Origin: Micromonospora sp. C31
GTDB lineage: Bacteria > Actinomycetota > Actinomycetes > Mycobacteriales > Micromonosporaceae
Length of the DNA stretch: 64,000 bases
NCBI RefSeq assembly: GCF_018070575.1
Contig: NZ_JAGPXN010000010.1
Span: 186,001 to 250,000 of the forward strand
Reading direction: 5' to 3'
The notes under the pieces were generated by a model. The model was not told where the DNA came from, did no database searches, and worked only from the letters and a program-made list of their open reading frames with translations. The stretch's first letter is position 1. Every line of letters begins with the position of its first letter. Shown piece after piece: positions 1 to 8,638 of the stretch. The position numbers and the translations under genes are program-made.

Positions 1-1
1 G

Positions 2-634
2 ATCGTCATGGAGGTCTTCTCCTTCCGCACCGCCATCCAGGAGTCCAACCTCGTCCGGGGCAACCAGTCCTGGGTGCGGTTCGTCCGGCGGGCCAAGGCG
101 CCCGAGCTGCCGGTGGTGCTGTTGGAGGACCTGGGTGCGCTGGTCGGTCTGGTCTTCGCGCTCTTCGGCGTCGGCATGACGCTGATCACCGGCAACGGCC
201 GCTGGGACGCGGCCGGCACCGCGATGATCGGTGTGCTGTTGGTGGTGATCGCGATCATCCTGGCCATCGAGACCAAGAGCCTGCTGCTCGGTGAGGGTGC
301 CGAGGCGCAGGAGGTCGCGGCGATCGAGAAGGCGGTCACCGACGGTCCCGAGTTCGAGCGGATCATCCACATGAAGACGCTCTACCTCGGCCCCGAGGAG
401 CTGATGGTGGCCGCGAAGGTCGCCGTGCCGGCCGGCGACAACGCGGAGGCGCTGGCCCGCAGCATCAACACCGTCGAGACCCGGATCCGCGCCGCCGTGC
501 CGACCGCCCGGGTGATCTACCTGGAGCCGGACATCTACAGCGTCGCCGCCGAGCGGGCGGGCGCCGGGGTCGCGTCGCCCGCCGCCAAGCCCGGATCCGA
601 GCTGAACGAGGCCGCCGGGCGGCCCGGGAGCTGA
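2..634 (+). CDS. Cation diffusion facilitator transporter, 3' part only
   Basis: C-terminal part of a CDF (cation efflux) transporter that exports divalent metal ions across the cytoplasmic membrane. The reading frame is already open at base 2, so the true start lies before the window. The visible part has two hydrophobic segments (about residues 45-65 and 72-92 counted from the Met at base 8) that match the last membrane helices of CDF proteins. They are followed by a soluble alpha/beta tail of about 75 residues (ERIIHMKTLYLGPEELMVAA region) typical of the cytoplasmic metal-sensing domain. It ends 3 bp before manA, so the two are probably co-transcribed. The metal cannot be read from this fragment. 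Confidence 0.8.
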   Translation: MVMEVFSFRTAIQESNLVRGNQSWVRFVRRAKAPELPVVLLEDLGALVGLVFALFGVGMTLITGNGRWDAAGTAMIGVLLVVIAIILAIETKSLLLGEGAEAQEVAAIEKAVTDGPEFERIIHMKTLYLGPEELMVAAKVAVPAGDNAEALARSINTVETRIRAAVPTARVIYLEPDIYSVAAERAGAGVASPAAKPGSELNEAAGRPGS

Positions 635-637
635 CCG

Positions 638-1801
638 GTGGAGCTGCTGCACGGCCCGATCCGCGACTACGCCTGGGGCTCCCGCTCGGCCATCGCCGAG
701 TTGCAGGGGCGGCCGGTGCCGAGCGACGGCCCGGAGGCCGAACTGTGGCTGGGCGCCCACCCGGGCGGTCCGGCCGCCGTCGACCGCGACGGCGCCCGGG
801 TGAGCCTGACCGACCTGCTGCTCGCCGAGCCGCACCACTGGCTCGGCGAGCGGCTGGTCGGCCGGTTCGGCACCCGGCTGCCGTTCCTGCTCAAGGTGCT
901 CGCCGCCGACGCCCCGCTGAGCCTCCAGGCGCATCCGGACGCCGAGCAGGCCCGCGCCGGGCACGCCGCCGACGCCGCCCGCCCCGACGGGCAGCGCAAC
1001 TACGTCGATCCGTACCACAAGCCGGAGCTGCTGGTGGCGCTCTCGCCGATGGAGGCGCTCTGCGGTTTCCGGGATCCGGCGGCCTCGGCGGCGGCGCTGG
1101 CCGGCTTCGGCGTACCCGCGCTGGAGCCGGTGCTGACGGCGCTGCGTACCGGGCCGGCGGGCCTGCGTGACGCCGTACGGCTGCTGCTGACCTGGCCGGC
1201 CGACCGGCGCGACGCGCTGGTGGCGGCCGTGGCGTCGGCGCCGGTCGCGGGGCCGGACGCGGAGCTGGCCCGGGACCTGGCCGCCGCCTACCCGGGCGAT
1301 CCGGGGGTGCTGGTGGCGATGCTGCTCAACCGGGTGCGGCTGGCGCCCGGCGAGGCGATCTGGATGCCCGCCGGCAACCTGCACGCCTACCTGCGCGGCA
1401 CCGGTGTGGAGATCATGGCGGCCAGCGACAACGTGCTGCGTGGCGGGCTGACGCCGAAGCGGGTGGACGTCGAGGAGTTGCTGCGGGTGCTGCGCTTCGA
1501 GGTGCTGCGCGACCCGGTCGTGCCGCCGCTGGAGGTGGCCCCGGGCGTGGTCACCTGGCCGGTGCCGGTCGAGGACTTCTCGCTGCACCGGGTGACGGTG
1601 GGTGCCGGGCGGCCGCGGGTGACGGTCGAGGTGCCCGGGCCCCGGGTGGTGCTCTGCCGCGCCGGTGAGGTCTCGGTCGACGACGGGGCCGGCGCGGTGA
1701 CGCTCGGGCCGGGGCAGGCGGCCGTCGGCGGCGCCGCCGCCGGAGCGCTGCGGGTGGGGGGCGCGGGGGAGGCGTACGTCGCGAGCTGCGGCCTGCGCTG
1801 A
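638..1801 (+). CDS. manA: Mannose-6-phosphate isomerase, class I
   Basis: Interconverts mannose-6-phosphate and fructose-6-phosphate in the cytoplasm, feeding GDP-mannose for glycans and glycolipids. 387 residues, usual for type I phosphomannose isomerases. The zinc-ligand pattern is present: Gln97 and His99 in QAHPD, Glu130 after DPYHKPE, and His249 in the GNLHAY motif, followed by the SDNVLRGGLTPK block. The GTG start lies 3 bp after the CDF stop, inside the same transcription unit. The stop codon sits in a short GC-rich direct repeat that continues downstream. Confidence 0.93.
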   Translation: MELLHGPIRDYAWGSRSAIAELQGRPVPSDGPEAELWLGAHPGGPAAVDRDGARVSLTDLLLAEPHHWLGERLVGRFGTRLPFLLKVLAADAPLSLQAHPDAEQARAGHAADAARPDGQRNYVDPYHKPELLVALSPMEALCGFRDPAASAAALAGFGVPALEPVLTALRTGPAGLRDAVRLLLTWPADRRDALVAAVASAPVAGPDAELARDLAAAYPGDPGVLVAMLLNRVRLAPGEAIWMPAGNLHAYLRGTGVEIMAASDNVLRGGLTPKRVDVEELLRVLRFEVLRDPVVPPLEVAPGVVTWPVPVEDFSLHRVTVGAGRPRVTVEVPGPRVVLCRAGEVSVDDGAGAVTLGPGQAAVGGAAAGALRVGGAGEAYVASCGLR

Positions 1802-1845
1802 CCGGCGCGCTGACCGGCGCGGGGCACAGCGCGCTGACCGGCGCG
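1795..1845 (+). repeat. Three copies of a 15-bp repeat seeded at the manA stop
   Basis: The unit GCGCTGACCGGCGCG occurs at 1795-1809, 1807-1821 and 1831-1845. The first copy contains the manA stop codon TGA (1799-1801). Copies one and two overlap by three bases; copy three follows a 9-bp spacer. No function is evident; replication slippage at a GC-rich stop context is the simplest reading. Confidence 0.7.
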
Positions 1846-1894
1846 TGGAATGGCGCGCGGGACGGCGACACAAGTCCGACTTTTCCGTAATGGC

Positions 1895-1926
1895 TTGACT
1901 CCGCCCTGCCCCAGTGTGACTCTATG
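1895..1926 (+). promoter_or_regulatory. Possible ahcY promoter
   Basis: TTGACT at 1895-1900 is a good -35 hexamer in the least GC-rich part of the intergenic region. The best -10-like strings downstream (TCTATG at 1921-1926, TATGGG at 1923) give a long spacer of 20-22 bp, so the assignment is weak. A start here would give a leader of about 220 nt. Confidence 0.25.
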
Positions 1927-1989
1927 GGTACGCAGCGTTATCGCGACGACGGTCCGAGAACGCGCGAGGGGGAACCAAACCGGGGGGAT

Positions 1990-2044
1990 GCACGGGGCGG
2001 GCGGCTGGTGGGCGGAACTCCGTCCACGACCGACCGCCCCGTGC
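1990..2044 (+). promoter_or_regulatory. Nested hairpin in the ahcY leader
   Basis: Perfect 11-bp outer stem GCACGGGGCGG (1990-2000) with CCGCCCCGTGC (2034-2044). Inside it is a second 7-bp stem, TGGGCGG with CCGTCCA (one G-U pair), closing on AACT. It lies about 105 nt before the ahcY start, with no T-tract, so it looks like a leader structure rather than a terminator. It does not match the riboswitch consensus sequences I can recall, including SAH and c-di-AMP. Confidence 0.45.
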
Positions 2045-2149
2045 GCTGTCGTGCTGTCTTCGTGCCCTCTTCACCGGCCGGTCCGCACGAAGGCGGCCCG
2101 CGAGCGTAAGGTGAATGGTCGCGCAGCACATCGTCCGACAGGAGACTTC

Positions 2150-3649
<1,500 letters not shown>

Positions 3650-3658
3650 CACCCGTTG

Positions 3659-3706
3659 CGCCGACGGGCCGACCGCTCACTGCCAGCGGCCGGCCCGTCG
3701 GCGTTT
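3659..3706 (+). terminator. Terminator after ahcY
   Basis: CGCCGACGGGCC (3659-3670) pairs perfectly with GGCCCGTCGGCG (3692-3703). An inner 5-bp stem CCGCT/AGCGG extends it, and TTT follows. It separates ahcY from the convergent gene on the minus strand. Confidence 0.85.
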
Positions 3707-3797
3707 CCGGGGCGGGCGTGCACCGCGCGCCGACCCGGTCGGCGTGCTCGTCCGGGCCCAGGGGCAGGCACGACGGCCGGCGCGGGTCGTCGTGCGG

Positions 3798-3956
3798 TCA
3801 GTCCCGGCGGACGCGGCGGCGGGCGGGGCGGACCCAGCTCCACACACACCAGACGAGCCAGGCCACCGAGACCACGGCGGCCAGCGCGCGCAGGCCCAGC
3901 GCGTCGAGCAGCAGCACCACGGCGAGGACGGCCAGCCACGGCCCGAACGCCCTCAC
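3798..3956 (-). CDS. Small membrane protein resembling the tail of its upstream neighbour
   Basis: 52 residues from a GTG that overlaps the stop of the TPR gene (GTGA overlap), so translation is probably coupled. Two hydrophobic segments are followed by a basic tail ending RRRVRRD. The second segment (AWLVWCVWSWVRP) closely resembles the end of the preceding TPR protein (AWMLFCVWSWIAP), which suggests that part of the upstream gene was duplicated. Function unknown. A start further upstream in this frame would only read through the antisense-biased GC frame of the TPR gene. Confidence 0.6.
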   Translation of the reverse strand: MRAFGPWLAVLAVVLLLDALGLRALAAVVSVAWLVWCVWSWVRPARRRVRRD

Positions 3957-4825
3957 GACCGCCACCGGCCGAGCACCATCCGGCGGACCAGCGGTGGAGC
4001 GATCCACGACCAGACGCAGAAGAGCATCCAAGCCAGGGCGAACAGGCCGCCGAGCAGGTTCAGGCCGGCGGCCGTGAGCAGCACGATCACGCCCACCGCG
4101 AGCAGCCAGGTGCGGAAGATCCCCAGCCGGTGGAGCGGGCGCAACGGCAGCAGCAGCGGATGCGCGTACACCCGGGTCTCCCAGGCGGCGTCGGCGTAGT
4201 CGGCGTCGGTCGGGTCGTGGGCCGCCGCCTGCCCGAAGGCGCGGTGCGCGGTGCCCACCCGACCGCGCTGGGCGGCGGCGACGCCGTGCAGCGCGAGCGC
4301 CACCGGATTGCCCGGCCACGCACCGACGAACTCCCGGGCGACCCGCTCGGCCGCCCGGTCGTCCCCCCGGGCGTACGCGAGCTGGAACCGTGCGGCGAAG
4401 ACTGCCGGCGCTTCCGGCGCGACCGCCGCCGCGCGGGCCACCAGGCGTTCCGCCTTGTCCGTCTGGCCGACGGCCGAGCAGAGGTCGGCGTACTGGCAGA
4501 GCAGCCACGGGTGCTGCGGCTCGATGGCGAGCGCGTCGAGCAGCGCCCGCTCGGCGAGGGCGTGCTCGCGACGGTGGCGCAGCGCCAGGCCGAGCCGGCC
4601 CAGCAGTTCGGCGTCCGGGCCGTGCTCGGCGAGCCCCTGCCGGGCCACGGCCACCACGTCGTCCCAGCGGTCGAGCACGGTCAGCGCGCCCGCCCGCAGC
4701 CGGAACGCGAGCGGGCTGGTGGCCAGCGGGGCGGGCAGCCGGTCGACCTCCGTCAGGGCCTGCTCCGGGCGGTTCACCTCCAGCAGCTGGGCCACCCGGG
4801 CGAGCTGCCTCTCCGGGGCGGTCAC
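3953..4825 (-). CDS. TPR-repeat protein with C-terminal membrane anchor
   Basis: 290 residues. About residues 1-215 are Ala/Leu-rich helical repeats of the tetratricopeptide type (for example LAERALLDALAIEPQHPWLLCQYADLCSAVG). These are followed by two membrane helices in the last 60 residues, so the repeats are probably a cytoplasmic binding surface tethered to the membrane. The GTG start overlaps the stop of the upstream gene by 4 bp, and its own stop overlaps the next small gene, forming a three-gene coupled unit. The partner is unknown. Confidence 0.75.
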   Translation of the reverse strand: MTAPERQLARVAQLLEVNRPEQALTEVDRLPAPLATSPLAFRLRAGALTVLDRWDDVVAVARQGLAEHGPDAELLGRLGLALRHRREHALAERALLDALAIEPQHPWLLCQYADLCSAVGQTDKAERLVARAAAVAPEAPAVFAARFQLAYARGDDRAAERVAREFVGAWPGNPVALALHGVAAAQRGRVGTAHRAFGQAAAHDPTDADYADAAWETRVYAHPLLLPLRPLHRLGIFRTWLLAVGVIVLLTAAGLNLLGGLFALAWMLFCVWSWIAPPLVRRMVLGRWRS

Positions 4826-5268
4826 GCGCCCGCCACCAGGAAGACCAGGACGGTCTCGGCGAAGCCGAGCAGGAGCACCGCGGTGAGGCCGGGCAGCCAC
4901 AGCGACGCGGGCCGGCCGCCGCGCAGCTCGTACGCCCGGAACGGACGCTTCTGCGTGGCGGCGGCCGCGAGCCAGACCAGCCCGCCGGCCAGCGCCCCGA
5001 CCAGCCGTACGGGCCGGTCAGCCTCCTCGTCGAAGATCGCGAGCGTGATGGTCAGCCGGGCGACCAGCCCGGCCAGCCCGGCGCCGAGCATCGCCAGCTG
5101 GGCCGGGCGGGACACCCCGAGCCGACGCCCGTTGACCAGGGCCAGCACGGTGACGGCCGCCGGACCGCCGAACACGGCGGGAAAGATCAGCGACTGGGGC
5201 CGCCAGGGCGGGCGTCGCGCCTCGTACGCCGCCGGCGCGATCGTGGGGGTGAACAGGTCGTCGGCCAC
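4822..5268 (-). CDS. Conserved membrane protein, function unknown
   Basis: 148 residues, ATG start, about four hydrophobic segments (around residues 27-45, 58-76, 88-104 and 125-146). N-terminus MADDLFTPTIAPAAYEARR resembles other actinobacterial hypothetical membrane proteins. First gene of the leftward unit that continues into the TPR protein. No catalytic motif seen. Confidence 0.7.
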   Translation of the reverse strand: MADDLFTPTIAPAAYEARRPPWRPQSLIFPAVFGGPAAVTVLALVNGRRLGVSRPAQLAMLGAGLAGLVARLTITLAIFDEEADRPVRLVGALAGGLVWLAAAATQKRPFRAYELRGGRPASLWLPGLTAVLLLGFAETVLVFLVAGA

Positions 5269-5341
5269 GGTGATCCTGTCTCGGTAGGGGCGAGCCGGAT
5301 CCTGCCACAGCCGGCGCCCGGCCCGCCTGCCCGGCCACCGC

Positions 5342-6247
5342 TCAACTACCGGGCGGTGGGCCCACGCCGGCCGGCGCGGGCCGACCCGGCACCAGCTCGG
5401 GCCAGAGTGTCGCGGCGGCCGTCCGGCCGAGCCCCAGCCGGTAGCGCGCCCGCCGGTGCCGCTCGCCGAGGACCGCGGCCAGGTAGACCGACTCGGGCAT
5501 GCCCGCGGGCGGGGGCGGCGCGATCACCGCGGCGACCTCGGCCCACAGGCCGCGCCCCAGCCGCCCGCGCGCCGGCTCCGCGAGCTGGTGCACCCGGGCC
5601 AGGTACTGCCGGGCGGCCAACGCCAGGTCGTCGTCCAACCGGCTCAGGTCCACCGTGCACGCCCAGCCGGCCAGCGCGGGCACCGCCGTCGGGACCGGCC
5701 GCCAGGCGGTCGCCGCCCGGGTGTGCACTACCAGCGTGCCCGCGACCAGGTCGCCGAGCCGACGCCCGCGCCGGTCGGTCACCATCACCGTCACCCCGGC
5801 CACCCAGCTCAACAGCGGCAGTACCAGGCCGGGCCACTCCACGGCCACGCCGACCAGCGCCCGGGTCAGCGACTGCCGCGCCGCGACCGGTGCGCCGTCG
5901 GCGCTGACCACCCGCAGCCCCACCGCCATCTTGCCCAGCGTGCGGCCGTGGTTGAGCCGCTCGCACAGCACCGGGTAGCCGACCAGCACCAGGATCAGGC
6001 CCACCGTCGCGAGCCCGCCGGCCAGGGCGCCGTCGACCAGCCCCTCCGGCAGGTTGAGCAGCGCGATGCCGACGGTCATGGACAGCACCAGCATCAGGGC
6101 CACCTGGGCCAGGACGTCGAGCAGCAGCGCGAGCACCCGGGAGCCGATCCGGGCGGCCCGGACGTCCAGCTCCACGGCCTCCCCGCTGACCAGCCCGGCG
6201 TCCCCCCAGGGGGCGGGTCGGGCCGGCGGCCGCGGTTGTGCGCTCAC
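5342..6247 (-). CDS. RDD-family membrane protein
   Basis: 301 residues from GTG at 6247. The RDD domain spans about residues 30-180: an Arg in the first helix (ARIGSRVLALLLDVLAQ), then a central membrane pair, the hallmark NHGRTLGKMAVGLRVV segment and the DRRGRRLGDLVAGTLVV tail. The C-terminal third is soluble. RDD proteins are often linked to transport or ion stress, but the role here is unknown. It is divergent from the SpoIIM-like gene with only 33 bp between starts; this SpoIIM/RDD/DUF58/MoxR neighbourhood is common in actinobacteria. Confidence 0.85.
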   Translation of the reverse strand: MSAQPRPPARPAPWGDAGLVSGEAVELDVRAARIGSRVLALLLDVLAQVALMLVLSMTVGIALLNLPEGLVDGALAGGLATVGLILVLVGYPVLCERLNHGRTLGKMAVGLRVVSADGAPVAARQSLTRALVGVAVEWPGLVLPLLSWVAGVTVMVTDRRGRRLGDLVAGTLVVHTRAATAWRPVPTAVPALAGWACTVDLSRLDDDLALAARQYLARVHQLAEPARGRLGRGLWAEVAAVIAPPPPAGMPESVYLAAVLGERHRRARYRLGLGRTAAATLWPELVPGRPAPAGVGPPPGS

Positions 6248-6280
6248 CCCGACAGTGAACACTATGATCCCCGGACGGGG

Positions 6281-7279
6281 GTGACGGTGGATCTCGACGC
6301 GTACGTCGCGGAACACGGCGGACAGTGGCGGCGGCTGGAGGAGCTCTCCGGGCGTAGCCGGCTCGACGCCGCCGAGATCGACGAGCTGGTCGCCCTCTAC
6401 CAGCGGGCGACCACCCAGCTGTCGGTGCTGCGCAGCCGCTCACCCGACCCGGCGCTGGTCAGCCAGCTCTCCCAGGTGGTGCTGCGCGCCCGGGCCCGGC
6501 TCACCGGCCGCCCGCGCCCGTCGTGGGCGGCGGTCGGGCGGTTCCTCGTGGCCGGCTTCCCCGCCGCGGTCTACCGCGCCTGGCCCTGGTGGTGCGGGGT
6601 GGCGACGGGTTTCAGCCTGCTCAGCCTCTTCCTGATCTGGTTCGTGGCGGGCAACCCCGAGACGGCGGCGGCCTTCATCGGCGACGAGGCGGCCGCCGAC
6701 CTGGTCGAGTCCGGGTTCGCCGGCTACTACACCGAGTTCGCCGCGCCGACGTTCGCCTTCCACCTGTGGACGCACAACGCCTGGCTCGCCGCCCAGTGCC
6801 TCGCCGCCGGGGTGCTGATCGTCCCGGTGCTCTACCTGCTCTGGCAGAACGCCCTCAACATCGGCGTGGTCGGCGGAGTGATGGTCGCCCACGGCCGCGC
6901 GGACGTCTTCTTCGGCCTGATCACCCCGCACGGGCTGCTGGAGCTCACCGGGGTCTTCGTGGCCGCCGGGGTGGGCCTGCGCATCGGGTGGTCCTGGATC
7001 GCACCACCGACGCAGCTCACCCGGGGGCAGGCGGTGGCCCGGGCCGGCCGCGAGGGCGTCCTGGTCGCGGTCGGGCTGGTGGGGCTCTTCGCGGTGTCCG
7101 CCGTCATCGAGGCGTTCGTGACCCCCGCGCCCGTGCCGGTTGCGCTGCGTGTCGCCGTGGGCGCCGCCGTCTGGCTCGCCTTCCTGGCGTACGTGGTGCT
7201 CCTCGGCCGCCGCGCCACCCACCCAGATCTCGTTGATCATGAAGTTGTTGCCGTGACACGCCGGGTGGACGGGCAATAA
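6281..7279 (+). CDS. SpoIIM-like (stage II sporulation protein M family) membrane protein
   Basis: 332 residues from GTG at 6281 (GTG at 6287 is possible). About residues 1-85 are soluble, then five to six membrane helices including the family signature HNAWLAAQCLAAG and the NALNIGVVGGVMVAHG stretch, and GLITPHGLLELTG. Family members are polytopic membrane proteins; in Bacillus SpoIIM works in engulfment, but the actinobacterial branch has no assigned role. The last 15 residues (from Val318) are encoded by an inverted repeat (7231-7293) whose second arm supplies the TAA stop, so this C-terminus is probably acquired. Confidence 0.85.
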   Translation: MTVDLDAYVAEHGGQWRRLEELSGRSRLDAAEIDELVALYQRATTQLSVLRSRSPDPALVSQLSQVVLRARARLTGRPRPSWAAVGRFLVAGFPAAVYRAWPWWCGVATGFSLLSLFLIWFVAGNPETAAAFIGDEAAADLVESGFAGYYTEFAAPTFAFHLWTHNAWLAAQCLAAGVLIVPVLYLLWQNALNIGVVGGVMVAHGRADVFFGLITPHGLLELTGVFVAAGVGLRIGWSWIAPPTQLTRGQAVARAGREGVLVAVGLVGLFAVSAVIEAFVTPAPVPVALRVAVGAAVWLAFLAYVVLLGRRATHPDLVDHEVVAVTRRVDGQ

Positions 7280-7293
7280 CTTCATGATCAACG
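7231..7293. repeat. 20-bp inverted repeat overlapping the SpoIIM-like C-terminus
   Basis: Arm CGTTGATCATGAAGTTGTTG (7231-7250) and arm CAATAACTTCATGATCAACG (7274-7293) are inverse complements apart from one G-U pair, with a 23-bp loop. The left arm is inside the coding sequence and the right arm contains the stop codon. As RNA it would form a strong hairpin and could end transcription between two convergent genes. The AT-rich arms stand out from the surrounding base composition, as expected of a dispersed element. Confidence 0.85.
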
Positions 7294-7327
7294 GGGGGTA
7301 TGTCGGTGGTGGGGTGGATGGGGTGGG

Positions 7328-8638
7328 TCAGAGTTGGGCCAGGGACTTCAGGCGGAGGTAGGTGTCGGCCAGGGTGGGGGCCAGGCGGCCCGCCGGGGCG
7401 TCCACGACCGTCACGCCGTGGCGGGCCAGGGCGGTGCGGACGCGGTCGCGTTCGGCCAGGGCCCGCCAGGCGGCCGCCGCGGCGTAGGCGTCCGCCGGGC
7501 GCTGCGGGACGGTGGTGGTGAGGGCGGTCAGCACCGGGTCGTGCGTCGCCGCGATCACCACCCGGTGCCGGGCGGCCAGCCGGGGGAGCACGGGCAGCAG
7601 CCCCTCGCCAAGGGCGCCCGCCTCCAGCGCGGTGAAGAGCACCACCAGGCTGCGCTGGCGCTGCCGGCGCAGCAGCTCGCCGGCGATCAGGTCGAAGTCC
7701 GTCTCCGCCAACGTCGGCTGGAGCGGAGCGAGGGCGTGCACCACGCGCGGGAGCAGGGCCGGCCCGCCGGTGCCGGTGACCGTGGCCCGGACCGCCGTGT
7801 CCGCGGCGAGCACGTCGACCCGGTCGCCGGCGCGGGCGGCGAGGGCGGTCAGCAGCAGCGCGGCGTCGATCGCGGTGTCCAGCCGGGGCTCGTCGCCGAC
7901 CCGCACCGCCGAGGTCCGCCCGGTGTCCAGCACGCACAGCAGCCGGCGGTCGCGCTCCGGCCGCCACGTACGCACCAGCACGTCGGCCCGGCGCGCGCTC
8001 GCCCGCCAGTCGATCGAGCGGACGTCGTCGCCGACCACGTACTCGCGGAGGGTGTCGAACTCGGTGCCGTGGCCCCGCCCGCGGCTGACCTGGGTGCCGT
8101 CGATGACCCGCAGCCGGGACAACTTCTCGGGCAGGTGCCGGCGGGAGTCGAAGCGGGGCAGCACGCGCACCGTCCACGGCGGCGTGGCCGGCCGGCCGGC
8201 GCGTTGCCGGAACCCGAGCCCCAGCGGCCCGAACGAGCGCACCGTCAGCGCGACCGCCGGCCGGTCGCCCCGCCGCAGCGGGGTGAGCCGGCTGGGCAGC
8301 GCCACGGCTGCGCCCGGCTCGACGCGTACCAGCCGCGACGGGGGCACGTCGGGGCGGGCACCGGCGGAGGGCACCCAGGCGTCGCGGACCTTGGCCCGCA
8401 GCGTACGGCCGGAGGGGTTGTGCAGCAGCAGCGCGACGGTGGCGGTGCCGCCGAGCCGGACCGCGCGGTCGCCCTGCCGGGTGGCCGTGAGCGCGCCCGG
8501 CGGCGCGGCCAGCACCCGGTCGAGCAGCACCAGCAGCAGCACCGCCCCGGTCATCACCAGCAGCCCGGCGAACGGCGCCGGCCAGGCCGGCAGGGTCAGC
8601 GCGCCGACCGCCAGCAGGAGCGCCGCCCGCCAGGTCAT
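7328..8638 (-). CDS. DUF58 domain protein
   Basis: 436 residues. The N-terminus has two membrane helices (about 4-20 and 24-43). The DUF58 signature is FDTLREYVVGDDVRSIDWRASAR, followed by a von Willebrand A-like fold (LLCVLDTGRTSA as degenerate MIDAS). Proteins of this family are paired with MoxR ATPases and are thought to help assemble or activate envelope complexes. ATG at 8638 overlaps the MoxR stop (ATGA), so the two are translated together. Confidence 0.88.
   Translation of the reverse strand: MTWRAALLLAVGALTLPAWPAPFAGLLVMTGAVLLLVLLDRVLAAPPGALTATRQGDRAVRLGGTATVALLLHNPSGRTLRAKVRDAWVPSAGARPDVPPSRLVRVEPGAAVALPSRLTPLRRGDRPAVALTVRSFGPLGLGFRQRAGRPATPPWTVRVLPRFDSRRHLPEKLSRLRVIDGTQVSRGRGHGTEFDTLREYVVGDDVRSIDWRASARRADVLVRTWRPERDRRLLCVLDTGRTSAVRVGDEPRLDTAIDAALLLTALAARAGDRVDVLAADTAVRATVTGTGGPALLPRVVHALAPLQPTLAETDFDLIAGELLRRQRQRSLVVLFTALEAGALGEGLLPVLPRLAARHRVVIAATHDPVLTALTTTVPQRPADAYAAAAAWRALAERDRVRTALARHGVTVVDAPAGRLAPTLADTYLRLKSLAQL

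Larger units (their letters stand above)
1802..2149. other. Gene-free region: manA-ahcY intergenic, long ahcY leader
   Basis: 348 bp with no convincing gene. It holds the tail of the 15-bp repeats, a more AT-rich patch near 1870-1925 where the promoter probably lies, and a strong nested hairpin at 1990-2044. The frame of ahcY is open back to 1850, but the upstream codons have no conserved character and no ribosome site. A short open frame at 1924-2109 is Arg/Gly/Pro-rich noise. Confidence 0.6.

Noticed and set aside
1922-2044. SAH or c-di-AMP (ydaO) riboswitch before ahcY
   Set aside because: The GGGGGAACCA stretch recalls part of ydaO, but the GGTAGGG and CGTCAGCTAACC blocks are absent. The GAGGAGCGCTGC core of the SAH riboswitch is missing too.
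1924-2109. Small gene in the ahcY leader
   Set aside because: Sixty-one residues of Gly/Arg/Pro-rich translation with no ribosome site, overlapping the hairpin.
1850-2149. Upstream start giving a 599-residue AhcY
   Set aside because: The extra 100 residues have no family character and no ribosome site, while ATG at 2150 has a clear GGAG and gives the normal length.
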